NCBI RefSeq assembly: GCF_963576675.1
Contig: NC_088916.1
Span: 84,089,501 to 84,153,500, forward strand
Length of the DNA: 64,000 nt
From: Euphorbia lathyris
Taxonomy: Eukaryota; Streptophyta; Magnoliopsida; Malpighiales; Euphorbiaceae
Reading direction: 5' to 3'
The position numbers were made by a program, and so were the translations under genes. Shown piece by piece: positions 21,039-34,248 of the stretch. The notes below the pieces were generated by a model that worked only from the letters and a program-made list of their open reading frames with translations, ran no database searches and had not been told where the DNA came from. The stretch's first letter is position 1, and each line of letters opens with the position of its first letter.

Positions 21039-22063
21039 CAGTATAGATATGGAGAGAGTTTGTTGGCTCGTTGAATTGGAAACGCATTTGAGAGACAACT
21101 TCTAGATTGAGTTCTTCAAATATTGTATTAGGATGATGAATGCAATACAAAACATACATGTACCTTTGCTTAATCTTATTATGTTGATTTAGCTCTAACA
21201 ACAGTTGATTTAGATAAAATTATTTTATAATAAAAGATTGATATGCTAGTAAAATTAAATTAAATATATTATTAATAAACTTACAAAAATCAGAGCTAAC
21301 AAAAAACGGTTCATTAGGATTGACGGTCTAAAATAAAAAAAAAAGTTTGGATGTAAGATTTGAGAAATTATAGTAATAAAAAATGGTGGAAATTAAATTT
21401 AATCTAAAAAAGTGGTCAGAAGTTTAATTTTAAAACTCTAAAATAATTAGAAAGTAAGATTATGATTATTGAATGTTGACTAAATACGTTGTGTTGTCCG
21501 TATTTCGATTCCAAATTAACCTTTCGACGCATACCCATTATGTTGTCTTTTAGTGTTTTAATTTTTGGGATTTTTATTAAATTGAATTGATAGTCTCATA
21601 GGTAGGGTCTCTAATTGAATTGATAGGATTTTGATTTTAGGGTTGAATTGAATTGAATTGATAATGTTATATTTTCACTTGCACATTGAATCGATAGGTA
21701 TGGTCTCTAATTGAATTGATAGGATTTTGATTTTAATGATCTTTACGTTACTTCCATTAACCCCCAATTTGGAGGTTAGAGTTTGGAACGTTAAAGGGAG
21801 ATAAACAACAATTGTATTAAACGACAACTGTATTTATTATCGTCAAATATATTTAATATAGTAAATTGTATTTAATATAGGAAATTTTACTTATTGAGAA
21901 GGTAGACTAGTGTTCCATATTAATCCTACTTTTTGTGTATATATATTGTGTATATTCTAATTTTCTATCTAAGGAGACCAACATTCTAGACAAATTCTTC
22001 TATAACTTGATTGGTATCAATTTGAGTGTATACATAAACACTCAAATAAGTGAGTAATCGTAA

Positions 22064-22291
22064 ATGGCAAAAATAAAAAGAAAAGCAACTAAGAAGTTGG
22101 AAAAGAGTTTCGCTTGTCCTGTTTGTCGTCATCCTAACTCAGTTCAGTGTGCCATCAATAAGATAATGAGAATGAGAGAAGCTTTTTGTTGTGTATGCAA
22201 AGAAAGCTACACCACTCGATGCATCAATTCAACTGAACATATCGACATTTATAGCGAATGGATTGATGAGTGCGAAGGAGCAAATCAATAG
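22064..22291 (+). CDS. ELOF1: Elf1/ELOF1-like protein, U6 copy
   Basis: 75 aa, identical at DNA level to the U1 ORF as far as I can read. Zinc cysteines, DNA leader hairpin and TATA box are all intact. Confidence 0.8.
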   Translation: MAKIKRKATKKLEKSFACPVCRHPNSVQCAINKIMRMREAFCCVCKESYTTRCINSTEHIDIYSEWIDECEGANQ

Positions 22292-22660
22292 ACTATTATT
22301 TGATTTCTCCATTTTCATCTTCTTCTTAATTAGGTTTTTCTGTTCATTTTTTATTTGTAATGATGTTATTCATGAGGAGAGGAGGTTTTCCTACTCTATT
22401 TATTAATCCTTACAAGTGTTATGAAGCTATTACCGAGATAATTAAGAACTAAAATATTAATTGGATGCCTTAAGGTTTTTTTTTTTTTTTCATTGAAAAC
22501 TTTTTCTTTTCCACTCGATGGTTATGTTTTCACATAATGGAGCTCAATCAACAAATAATGGAATAAGGCAATGTTAAATAAATATGATGGATTGATATCT
22601 TAATATTTTAGTTTTATAATCGAAATAACACCTTTAATCAATCACCTCCCTAACTCCCAT

Positions 22661-22796
22661 TTTTTTTTGGGCGGCCCGGTCGCACTACGCGTCCCCGCTG
22701 AGCGAGGGTCCGGGGAGGGGTTCCACCACAAGGGTGTACTAGGGACAAGCCTTCCCCTGCCAATTTATTTGGCAAGAGGCCGCTCCTAAGACTCGA
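22661..22796 (-). mobile_element. Au SINE, U6 copy
   Basis: Same insertion with two private transitions (GGGGTTCCACC and GTACTAGGG). The TSD is at 22644-22660 and 22797-22813. Confidence 0.8.
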
Positions 22797-24062
22797 ACCT
22801 CCCTAACTCCCATATATGAACAAATTGTGACCCTGAACAAAAACAATTCAATAGGTTTCTTTTTCTTGGGCAAACATCACACACAACTTATTAGGAGAGA
22901 AATGGGTTCGATCCAATCTGTGCAAGAATTGTATACAATCAAAGTGGATGATACAATTTCGGTCAGTCAAAGAAAAATTTAATGGTCTAACAAAATTTCA
23001 AACATATTTATTGTATAATGGAAAATGAAAATCTCAAAAGTTGTACTAAATATAAGTCAATGGTATAATTCGGTTCGATCTTAAAGAAAAAAAAACAACC
23101 GTTCAATCAAATTATGTATCTTTTTATCCTTTTAATCCGTCCAGTTCAAAATCTCCAGTATCCATGCTCCCCTACAAGTTATGACGTAGGTTTGCTAAAT
23201 CTGCAATTCTTGATTTAACACTCAAATAATTTTTAAGAGCAAGCCAAAGAATGAATCCAATTTAAACATAATCTAGAGTTAAACATAATCTTTAACACTC
23301 AACACCTAATTAAAATCCATACTCATCACCTAAAATCCATACTCAGTTATTTTATCAAACCTTATTTAGATATATAACTTCCCATATGTGCTTAAGAATA
23401 CCAACTTTTCATTTTCTCATCCCAAAAACTAATCTAGATAAATACTTCCAACTGTGTAATAAATGCAAAATCTTGCATACAATAAGAACAATAAATATGT
23501 CATGACACCTCTAAATTTAGTCTAAAAGATTGATTGGTTTCCTGAATTTTGGAAATATCTTATTAAGGTTTTAAACTTACTTAGAATGACCTACTAACCT
23601 TTTAAGATTTCTTCAATTGTAAATACTATCTAGTTCTTCAATTGGAGAGACCTAAATCAAGTTCTTCAATTGTACATTACATTATCTAGTAAAAAAATGT
23701 ATCGCATTTAACCATTAATGACATACTATGCTGACAATAGCGGCAATGATCTTTAGATCAACCACTGGCCTTAAAGATCAGTTTAGCAATATTGTAAATC
23801 GATCTTACATGTAGCAAATTTTGATCATTAAATATTTAGCAAATGTATCTCTTATGTGATACATACGACATTCCAACTATATAAGGGTAGCAATTTATAT
23901 AAATCACAAAAAAAAATGCACTAAAGATAACCAATCTTCAAACTATCACATATTAATATAAAAGATGTTGTTTGGCAGTAATTAGCTATCAGCTTAATGT
24001 TTTTGTTCAATTAGTCCCATAATGGACCAGAGCCTCTTAGATTAACACTACAAGAAAAATAA

Positions 24063-25020
24063 TAGATAGAAGAAAGGGTATGGCTGGTTTCGTTGGTCTA
24101 CAAAAATTGGTTAGCATGCATTTCAGGACCTTATTGCTGGTCAGAAATCAACATCCAGAACTGGTGCGGGAAACGGGACGTACGGTCGAGGATGTTGACT
24201 CAGTGGCACATAAGCTTATGAACCGCAATAGAGGTTCATTTCAGTTGCTCTCTGCCTTCAAGCTTGGAAATCGAGGCTTCATTTCCGCTGCTAACTGGTA
24301 ATTGATTATAAATGCTTTCCTATTTTTTGTGCTATTTCAATGTTTAATAACATTTCCTCTGCTAACTGGTAATTGATTATAAATGCTTTCCTATTTTTTG
24401 TGCTATTTCAATGTTTAATAATGGTTTCTTTGATTCGACATATCATTGTAGAGAGTATAGTTATCGGTATTGAGATATGTCTGAATATCCATTTGAATTT
24501 AACTTTCCTTAAATTTCATATTTGAACATAGACATTTGATTTACATACATGAATCTATCTATATGTTTTCTGTATCCCTAGGGGGAAAACCCTGAAAGTG
24601 CTAGAAATTCCAATGAGTGAAGTGACAGATAAAATGGTGGAAAGACATGCTGATTCACTAGTGAATTTAAGTGTTTTAGACATTAGTTATTGTTTGAATA
24701 TCACAAGCAAAGGGATTGGAGAATTTGCGAAAAACTGCAAAGGCCTAACTGAGCTGAGAAGAAACTTCAGATTTGTCTTGCTTAGTGAAATTGATAATAG
24801 TGAGGCTATGGTGATAGCAAATACAATGTCTGGTCTAAAGAAACTTGATATGTGTTTTGGGACGTTTGAAGAATTTGGTCTTCAAGCCGTACTTACTAAT
24901 TGCAAGGCTCTTTCACATCTCAACATTCAAGGGTGTTGGAATGTGAATTTGGAAGGTGATGTTTTGGATAAGTGTTTGAAGTTTGAGTTTTTCAGTGAGA
25001 AAATATTTTATGTGCAGTAG
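24063..25020 (+). pseudogene. FBW2: FBW2-like F-box/LRR gene, U7 copy, 5'-truncated
   Basis: Starts at the CACTA fusion. Exon 1 ends at 24297 and exon 2 is 24582-25020, open. One private missense change (Gly to Ala, GEFAKNCKGL) and two silent changes (ACG for Thr, TTG for Leu). It has the shared missing base in exon 1. Confidence 0.7.
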
Positions 25021-26035
25021 CAGTATAGATATGGAGAGAGTTTGTTGGCTCGTTGAATTGGAAATGCATTTGAGAGACAACTTCTAGATTGAGTTCTTCA
25101 AATATTGTATTAGGATGATGAATGCAATACAAAACATACATGTACCTTTGCTTAATCTTATTATGTTGATTTAGCTCTAACAACAGTTGATTTAGATAAA
25201 ATTATTTTATAATAAAAGATTGATATGCTAGTAAAATTAAATTAAATATATTATTAATAAACTTACAAAAATCAGAGCTAACAAAAAACGGTTCATTAGG
25301 ATTGACGGTCTAAAATAAAAAAAAAAGTTTGGATGTAAGATTTGAGAAATTATAGTAATAAAAAATGGTGGAAATTAAATTTAATCTAAAAAAGTGGTCA
25401 GAAGTTTAATTTTAAAACTCTAAAATAATTAGAAAGTAAGATTATGATTATTGAATGTTGACTAAATACGTTGTGTTGTCCGTATTTCGATTCCAAATTA
25501 ACCTTTCGACGCATACCCATTATGTTGTCTTTTAGTGTTTTAATTTTTGGGATTTTTATTAAATTGAATTGATAGTCTCATAGGTAGGGTCTCTAATTGA
25601 ATTGATAGGATTTTGATTTTAGGGTTGAATTGAATTGAATTGATAATGTTATATTTTCACTTGAACATTGAATCGATAGGTATGGTCTCTAATTGAATTG
25701 ATAGGATTTTGATTTTAATGATCTTTACGTTACTTCCATTAACCCCCAATTTGGAGGTTAGAGTTTGGAACGTTAAAGGGAGATAAACAACAATTGTATT
25801 AAACGACAACTGTATTTATTATCGTCAAATATATTTAATATATTTAATATAGGAAGTTTTACTTATTGAGAAGGTAGACTAGTGTTCCATATTAATCCTA
25901 CTTTTTGTGTATATATATTGTGTATATTCTAATTTTCTATCTAAGGAGACCAACATTCTAGACAAATTCTTCTATAACTTGATTGGTATCAATTTGAGTG
26001 TATACATAAACACTCAAATAAGTGAGTAATCGTAA

Positions 26036-26263
26036 ATGGCAAAAATAAAAAGAAAAGCAACTAAGAAGTTGGAAAAGAGTTTCGCTTGTCCTGTTTGTCG
26101 TCATCCTAACTCAGTTCAGTGTGCCATCAATAAGATAATGAGAATGAGAGAAGCTTTTTGTTGTGTATGCAAAGAAAGCTACACCACTCGATGCATCAAT
26201 TCAACTGAACATATCGACATTTATAGCGAATGGATTGATGAGTGCGAAGGAGCAAATCAATAG
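26036..26263 (+). CDS. ELOF1: Elf1/ELOF1-like protein, U7 copy
   Basis: 75 aa, identical to the U1 and U6 copies. All four zinc ligands are present and the upstream signals are kept. Confidence 0.8.
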   Translation: MAKIKRKATKKLEKSFACPVCRHPNSVQCAINKIMRMREAFCCVCKESYTTRCINSTEHIDIYSEWIDECEGANQ

Positions 26264-26633
26264 ACTATTATTTGATTTCTCCATTTTCATCTTCTTCTTA
26301 ATTAGGTTTTTCTGTTCATTTTTTATTTGTAATGATGTTATTCATGAGGAGAGGAGGTTTTCCTACTCTATTTATTAATCCTTACAAGTGTTATGAAGCT
26401 ATTACCGAGATAATTAAGAACTAAAATATTAATTGGATGCCTTAAGGTTTTTTTTTTTTTTTTCATTGAAAACTTTTTCTTTTCCACTCAATGGTTATGT
26501 TTTCACATAATGGAGCTCAATCAACAAATAATGGAATAAGGCAATGTTAAATAAATATGATGGATTGATATCTTAATATTTTAGTTTTATAATCGAAATA
26601 ACACCTTTAATCAATCACCTCCCTAACTCCCAT

Positions 26634-26769
26634 TTTTTTTTGGGCGGCCCGGTCGCACTACGCGTCCCCGCTGAGCGAGGGTCCGGGGAGGGGTCCCACC
26701 ACAAGGGTGTACTGGGGACAAGCCTTCCCCTGCCAATTTATTTGGCAAGAGGCCGCTCCTAAGACTCGA
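26634..26769 (-). mobile_element. Au SINE, U7 copy
   Basis: Same insertion and TSD (26617-26633 and 26770-26786), with no private change noted within the SINE body. Confidence 0.8.
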
Positions 26770-28034
26770 ACCTCCCTAACTCCCATATATGAACAAATTG
26801 TGACCCTGAACAAAAGCAATTCAATAGGTTTCTTTTTCTTGGGCAAACATCACACACAACTTATTAGGAGAGAAATGGGTTCGATCCAATCTGTGCAAGA
26901 ATTGTATACAATCAAAGTGGATGATACAATTTCGGTCAGTCAAAGAAAAATTTAATGGTCTAACAAAATTTCAAACATATTTATTGTATAATGGAAAATG
27001 AAAATCTCAAAAGTTGTACTAAATATAAGTCAATGGTATAATTCGGTTCGATCTTAAAGAAAAAAAAACAACCGCTCAATCAAATTATGTATCTTTTTAT
27101 CCTTTTAATCCGTCCAGTTCAAAATCTCCAGTATCCATGCTCCCCTACAAGTTATGACGTAGGTTTGCTAAATCTGCAATTCTTGATTTAACACTCAAAT
27201 GATTTTTAAGAGCAAGCCAAAGAATGAATCCAATTTAAACATAATCTAGAGTTAAACATAATCTTTAACACTCAACACCTAATTAAAATCCATACTCATC
27301 ACCTAAAATCCATACTCAGTTATTTTATCAAACCTTATTTAGATATATAACTTCCCATATGTGCTTACGAATACCAACTTTTCATTTTCTCATCCCAAAA
27401 ACTAATCTAGATAAATACTTCCAACTGTGTAATAAATGCAAAATCTTGCATAAATAAGAACAATAAATATGTCATGACACCTCTAAATTTAGTCTAAAAG
27501 ATTGATTGGTTTCCTGAATTTTGGAAATATCTTATTAAGGTTTTAAACTTACTTAGAATGACCTACTAACCTTTTAAGATTTCTTCAATTGTAAATACTA
27601 TCTATTTCTTCAATTGGAGAGACCTAAATCAAGTTCTTCAATTGTACATTACATTATCTAGTAAAAAAATGTATCGCATTTAACCATTAATGACATACTA
27701 TGCTGACAATAGCGGCAATGATCTTTAGATCAACCAATGGCCTTAAAGATCAGTTTAGCAATATTGTAAATCGATCTTACATGTAGCAAATTTTGATCAT
27801 TAAATATTTAGCAAATGTATCTCTTATGTGATACATACGACATTCCAACTATATAAGGGTAGCAATTTATATAAATCACAAAAAAAAATGCACTAAAGAT
27901 AACCAATCTTCAAACTATCACATATTAATATAAAAGATGTTGTTTGGCAGTAATTAGCTATCAGCTTAATGTTTTTGTTCAATTAGTCCCATAATGGACC
28001 AGAGCCTCTTAGATTAACACTACAAGAAAAATAA

Positions 28035-28269
28035 TAGATAGAAGAAAGGGTAGGACTGGTTTCGTTGGTCTACAAAAATTGGTTAGCATGCATTTCAGGA
28101 CCTTATTGCTGGTCAGAAATCAACATCCAGAACTGGTGCCGGAAACGGGACGTACGGTCGAGGATGTTGACTTAGTGGCACATAAGCTTATGAACCGCAA
28201 TAGAGGTTCATTTCAGTTGCTCTCTGCCTTCAAGCTTGGAAATCGAGGCTTCATTTCCGCTGCTAACTG
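28035..28269 (+). pseudogene. FBW2-like exon 1 fragment, U8
   Basis: Exon 1 from the CACTA fusion to the splice donor, with the shared missing base. The LRR exon is absent because the unit is broken in the intron. Unlike U3 it has the usual GTACGGTCG. Confidence 0.75.
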
Positions 28270-28535
28270 GTAATTGATTATAAATGCTTTCCTATTTTTT
28301 GTGCTATTTCAATGTTTAATAACATTTCCGCTGCTAACTGGTAATTGATTATAAATGCTTTCCTATTTTTTGTGCTATTTCAATGTTTAATAATGGTTTC
28401 TTTGATTCGACATATCATTGTAGAGAGTATAGTTATCGGTATTGAGATATGTCTGAATATCCATTTGAATTTAACTTTCCTTAAGTTTCATATTTGAACA
28501 TAGACATTTGATTTACATACATGAATCTATCTATA
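28035..28535 (+). repeat. Tandem unit U8 (subtype gamma), truncated
   Basis: Broken at the same intron base as U3 and followed by the same segment X. It contains only F-box exon 1 and part of the intron with the duplicated donor. Confidence 0.9.
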
Positions 28536-29470
28536 GTGAAGCTTCACATCCAATAAAGTCTTGGATATCATCTTAAAACTCGTGTGTGGCCTGCAAAAAT
28601 TAAACAACACTTCCAAGATAATATACAAAGAAATGCAAGAGCAACCAAAGAAAATGAAAAAGATATCAAGATATTCTTATTCCAAGTAAAATATTAAAAA
28701 CTAGAAGACAATAAGCATATGTCAATAAAAAATATATAGCCAGCAAACAATTAAAATTCAATTGCTCAAGATTTGAAAGTAATACCTCACAATTGGACTT
28801 GAATATCAGAACTTCATTGGATAATTTTGGAGTTTATCATAAATTTCACCTGAAAAAAAGTAACAGTAGACAATATAATTTGATTTAGAGATGCAATTGA
28901 TTCAATATTGATCAATAAATCACAGAGGATATGGAGGGGATTGTTGTCATACCTTTAGTAGAATCTGTACAAAATTTGCAAGTCTCTAAGCAAAACTAGA
29001 AACGAACCAAATAAAAATAACACTTATATATTTCATGGACAAATTAAGGCGGGATGTGTTAGTGGAAAAAAAATTTGCAAGGAAATTTTGGAGGGATTTT
29101 CACGAATTTAACTTTCCTCATAAAGGGTGAGATGGATCGAGCAGCCATTAAAGAGATAATGGCCAAAGTGCAGAAAATGGATAGTTATATCCACGTAAAA
29201 CTACTCTGATATTTAATAATAATTAATAAAACTAATCATTGGTGGGTAGTTTGATGAACCCACGTTTAATAAATAGCTACCACATTTAATTGAATGAAAA
29301 TTTAGTAAGGTATATTAATTACTACTCATATATTAGATTGTACCCTGTACAATGATTATTCATATATTTTTTTTTTTAATCATTCATGGTGCTTGGATTA
29401 ACAATAACGTCAAATATTTTCTATAGAAAACAATAATAATGTAATATAATATAATATCTCAATTAACAAT
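28536..29470. other. Segment X, copy 2
   Basis: Near-identical to 10872-11808. It starts with the palindrome GTGAAGCTTCAC (28536-28547). I noticed only about four single-base differences between the copies, so the duplication that produced both is recent. No gene or transposon termini seen. Confidence 0.8.
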
Positions 29471-32225
29471 TATGTTACGTTATTGAATGTTACTTAATTT
29501 ACATTAGATTACGTCACGTTATGTAAAGCCACGTGACGTTACGTTACGTCACGTCACGTCACGTCACGTGACGTTACGTTACGTTACGTTACGTTAAGTT
29601 AAGTTATGTTATGTTATATTACGTTACGTTACGTTAATTTCCGTTACAGTAAAGTTACATTGCGTTACGTCACGTCACGTTACGTTACGTTATGTTACAT
29701 TACGTTACGTTACGTTACGTTACGTTATGTTACTCTAACTTATGTTATGTTAACTTACTATACGTTACTATACGTTACGTTACATTACGTTACGTTACGT
29801 TATATTACGTTATGTTACGTTACGTTACTGTACATTATGTTACGTTTCATTATGTTGCGTTACTATATAATACTATACGCTACTATATATTACTGTAAGT
29901 TATTGTATGTTACGTTACGTTATGTCACGTTATGTAAAGCCATATGACGTTACGTCTCGTCACGTGACGTCACGTTATGTTACGTTACATGATGTTACAT
30001 CATGTTACATGACGTTACGTCACATTACATCACGTGATGTCACGTTACGTTACGTTACGTTACGTTACGTTGCGTTACGTTACGTTACGTTACGTTACGT
30101 TACGTCCCGTGACGTCACGTCACGTTACGTTACATTACGTCACGTCACGTCACGTCACGTTACGTTACGTCACGTGACGTCACGTGACGTCACGTTACGT
30201 TACGTCACGATACGATATGTTACGTAACGTTACGTTACATTACGTTATGTTACGTTACGTTACGTTACGTTATGTTACGTTACGTTACATTACATTACTG
30301 TACGTTATGTTATATTATGTTACGTTGCATTATGTTGCATTACTATATGATACTATACGTTACTGTATATTACTGTAAGTTAATGTATATTACGTTACGT
30401 TACGTCACGTTATGTAAAGCCACGTGACATTACATCTCGTCATGTGATGTCATATGACGTCACGTTACGTTACGTTACGTCACGTCACATTACGTTACGT
30501 TATATTACGTTGCGTTACGTCACGTCATGTCACGTTACGTCACATTACGTTGCATTATGTTACGTTACGTTATGTTACATTACGTTACGTCACATCACGT
30601 CACGTCACGTTACGTCACGTTACGTTACGTTACGTTGCGTTACGTTTCGTTACGTTACGTTACGTTACGTTACGTTACGTTACATTACGTTACATTACGT
30701 TACGTTACATTAAGTTACGTTATGTTATATTAAGCTAAGTTACGTTATGTTAAGTTAAGTTACTTTACGTAACGTTATGAAAAGCCACATGATGTTACTT
30801 CTTATCACGTGACGTCACGTGACGTCACGTTACGTTACGTTACATTACGTCACGCCTCGTGACGTCACGTTACGTTACGTTACGTTACGTTACGTTACGT
30901 TACGTTACGTTACGTTACGTTACGTTACGTTACGTTACATCATGTCACGTGACGTTACGTTATGTTACGTTACTTTGCGTTATGTTATGGTAACTTATGT
31001 TATGTTAAGTTACTATACGCTACGTTACGTTATGTTAGTATACGTTACGTTACGTTATATTACGTTACGTTACTGTATGTTATGTTATGTTATGTTATGT
31101 TACTCTATGTGACGTTACGTTAAGTTATGTTATGTTACGTTACGTTACGTTACATTGCAATCCTAAGAATTTATAGATTGAACTTAAGTATTTATAAATT
31201 AAGCTTATAATTATTACGTTATGTTATATTACATCACATTATATTACGTCACGTTACGTTACGTTACGTTACGTTACGTTACGTTACGTTACGTTACGTT
31301 ACGTTACGTTACGTTACGTTAAGTTACGTTAAGTTACGTTACGTTACGTTACGTTATGTTACGTAATGTTATGTTATGTTACGTTAATGTTACGTTACGT
31401 TACAATCCTAAGAATCTATAGATTGAACTTAAGGATTTATAAATTGAGCTTATAATTATTATGTTACGTTATATTACATCACATTATATTACGTCACGTC
31501 AAGTTACATTAGATTACGTTACGTTACGTTATGTTACGTTACGTTACGTTACGTTACGCTACGTTACGTTACGTTACATTACGTGATGTTAGGTTACGTT
31601 ACGTTACGTTAGGTTACGTTATGTTACATTATGTTACATTATGTTACGTTATGTTACGTTATGTTACGTTATGTTACGTTACGTTACGTGACGTTATGTT
31701 ATGTTACGTTACGTTATGTTATGTAATGTTACCTTATGTTATGTAATGTTACCTTATGTTACGTTAATGTTACGTTATGTTACGTTAATGTTACGTTACG
31801 TTACGTTACGTTACGTTACGTTACGTTATGTTACGTTATGTTACGTGACGTTACGTTACATTATGTTACGTTATGTTACGTTATATTACGTTACGTTACG
31901 TTATGTTACGTAATGTTACGTTATGTTATGTAATGTTTTGTTATGTTACGTTAATGTTACGTTACGTTACGTTACGTTACGTTACATTACGTTACAATCC
32001 TAAGAATTTATAGATTGAACTTAAGGATTTATAAATTGATCTTATAATTATTACGTTACGTTATATTACATCACAAACGTTACATTACGTTACAATCCTA
32101 AGAATTTATAGATTGAACTTAAGGATTTATAAATTGATCTTATAATTATTACGTTACGTTATATTACATCACATTATATTACGTCACGTCAAGTTACATT
32201 ACATTACGTTACGTTACGTTACGTT
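29471..32225. repeat. TTACG pentanucleotide satellite, long copy (2.75 kb)
   Basis: Built almost wholly of the pentamer TTACG with variants TTATG, TTACA, TCACG and TTGCG. Pure runs of about 14-16 pentamers occur near 30865-30945 and 31250-31320. Each unmutated pentamer carries one CpG, in an otherwise AT-rich region. A module beginning (T)GTAAAGCCACGTGACGT recurs near 29522, 29933, 30415 and 30778, so there is higher-order structure. ACGT cores are very dense, including many CACGTG and TGACGTCA sites. Open frames here are artefacts of the repeat. Confidence 0.95.
31158..32150. repeat. Four 58-bp AT-rich inserts inside the TTACG satellite
   Basis: The same 58-bp sequence (CAATCCTAAGAATTTATAG to TTATAATTATT) sits at 31158-31215, 31403-31460, 31995-32052 and 32093-32150, always followed by ACGTTATGTTATATTAC or a close form. 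Each contains two similar halves (AATTTATAGATTGAACTTA and GATTTATAAATTGAGCTTA). They spread with the satellite by duplication; the last two are 98 bases apart. Confidence 0.85.
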
Positions 32226-33203
32226 GAATTGGTTACTCTTCGTTTCCTGTTAGAATTTCGAATTGGTTTCTTTCGTAAAAATGATTAGTTCCGTTTGATA
32301 AAAATTGATAAAAAAATAATATGTTGTCGTGTATAACATTTGAATTGGTTTCATTTCCTAAAGATTGGTAAAAAAATGATTCGTTTATTAAAAATAGTCG
32401 TGTTAGACGTTTGAATTGCTTTTGGTTGGTAAAAATTGGTAAAATTGATTTTTTTATCATATTATTAGATGGTTGAATTCGTTTCTTATGGTAAAAGTTA
32501 TTAAAAAAGATTCGTTTAAAAAAAAGCAACTTTTTTATATATAATATAAGTTATTTTCTTATAAGTGATTTTAGTTTTTAAATTTTGAATTTTTTTCTTA
32601 TTTCGTTATATAAGTAGTGGGTGTGGGAATAAAATGATTTAATTTTATTATTCAGTAGTGGGTAGTGGGTGTGGGAGTAAAATGATTTACTTTTAATAAG
32701 GTTAATTTTTTTTTTGGCTTGGCTTTTATTAAAAATTGCATAAAAAAATAGAGTAATCAATGTTTGTTTTTGTCCGGCTTATACTCAAATCAAACCAAAC
32801 CAAAATTCGAACCGAATCGAATTATATATTTATTCAATTTTTTGAGTTTGGGTTTGCTTACCCCTAATGCTATAATAAAAATAATAAATAATTAATTTAA
32901 GGGTGAACACATAATTAGGCTCCTCAATTTTTAGGATTTTAAAGATTAATTTTATAATTATTAGTTTTTTCCAAACTGGATCCTTAAACTATAATTTCAT
33001 ACACATTGAACCCCTCTATGTGTATGAAAATTAAAAATTAGTTGAAAATCTTAAAAGTTTAAGAGGTTAATCATATGTTTTGATATATTTTTTATAATGA
33101 TGTATTTTGACTTTTTTTACTTAACATATTTTTTTACTTTTAAGAAAATCATTCATTACTTTCTTCGATTTTTATTTATTTATAATACTGCAGTAAATAA
33201 GTA

Positions 33204-33600
33204 GATTTTGTAGCTAAATATTTCAATTTGTTACAATATTTTTATCATAGTAAAGCGGTTATAGCTAATACATTACATACGACAACAAAATACACTTATT
33301 GAAACTATTTGTATATATTAGCTACAAAGATTAATTCATAACTAACTTTTGTAGCTGCTATTTATTAATATTGCTATAGTTGGGCAAAATTTGTAGCTAA
33401 ATATTATTAGCTTCAACATTTTTATCATAGTTGAATGTTTGTAGCTAATGCATTACGTACTGTTACAAAAATATATTTAACAAAGCAAAAATTAGTTAAC
33501 AACTACAGAAGTGATATATCTGTAGCTATTAGTATACATTAGCTAAAAATTTTTTTTTCATAGCTAACTTTTATAGTTATAGATAACATTTGTTGTAGTG
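33204..33600. mobile_element. CACTA-like transposon right end, copy 2
   Basis: Copy of 885-1281 with a few substitutions (AGCTAAAAAT for AGCTACAAAT, TTATAGTT for TTGTAGTT). It ends with TTGTTGTAGTG at 33600. The left terminus is again not found. Confidence 0.5.
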
Positions 33601-33977
33601 GCTTCACCTTCTGATCTTCAGACCATTGCAAGTCAATCAATTAAGGAACCAAAACTTCAAGAACAACCAAGTCAACATATATTGAAGTGGTAAACTGCAG
33701 TAGATCTCGGAATAATGGAATAACAATATTTTATTAGATCTGGTCGATGGAAGTGGTAAACTGTAATAAATCAGGGAAGAATCAATTTCTTCCAAAACAA
33801 AGATGAAAGTGAAAATTAGATTGAGGAGGCTGAGAAAGGTGAGATGCGAAGATACTAGTAGAAAAAAACAAAGAGAGTGTAAGGGAAACTCTAGAGTAGA
33901 TACCATTATAAAGTAGCATGGTATTGTTTTTTTTATGGAGGCATCTTTATAATGGCATCTTGTGAGGATTGTAAGTG

Positions 33978-33986
33978 TATAAAAGG
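33978..33986 (+). promoter_or_regulatory. Candidate TATA box of the U9 F-box/LRR gene
   Basis: TATAAAAGG at the same place relative to the leader ORF (34120) as in copy 1. Confidence 0.4.
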
Positions 33987-34119
33987 ACAGGCTCCTCCCT
34001 AAAAAATGAATACTTTATAAAAAAGCTCTTAATCAAAAATACAAATTGCTGTGTAAAGAAAGAAAATTAGAGTTTGCTGTGAAGTAAACAGCTCTGCGAG
34101 AAATAAGAGAAGCCTAACT

Positions 34120-34248
34120 ATGCGGTCGCTCACGAGAGGAACTTCCGCTGCTGCGAGGCCTGTTGAGGAAGAGAGGGAGAAGCAGAGAGATACAGAGCTA
34201 AGTCTTCAATATAGGGTTTTAAATTATTTACGTTTTTTTTTATTTTAG
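34120..34248 (+). CDS. Short leader ORF, 42 aa, copy 2
   Basis: Identical to 1800-1928. It is not recognised and may be a leader, an upstream ORF or a lost first exon. Confidence 0.25.
   Translation: MRSLTRGTSAAARPVEEEREKQRDTELSLQYRVLNYLRFFLF

Larger units (their letters stand above)
20080..24062 (+). repeat. Tandem unit U6 (subtype gamma), 3983 bp
   Basis: The only complete gamma unit outside the one split by the retrotransposon. All parts are present. A short deletion in the AT-rich tract (about 21845-21880) distinguishes it. It is special because its F-box exon has one extra base that restores the ancestral frame. Spacers hold no gene. Confidence 0.9.
24063..28034 (+). repeat. Tandem unit U7 (subtype beta), 3972 bp
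   Basis: Complete unit. Like U2 it has TTCCTCTGC in the second copy of the 71-bp intron duplication, which supports a common beta origin. Spacers hold no gene. Confidence 0.9.

Noticed and set aside
29606..31933. Many overlapping open frames of 60-113 codons rich in RYVTL
   Set aside because: They are the translation of the TTACG pentamer, which has no stop in several frames. The 5-residue periodicity follows from the DNA repeat.
29471..32225. TTACG satellite as interstitial telomere repeat
   Set aside because: Plant telomeres are TTTAGGG or close variants. The unit length and sequence differ, and each unit contains CpG.
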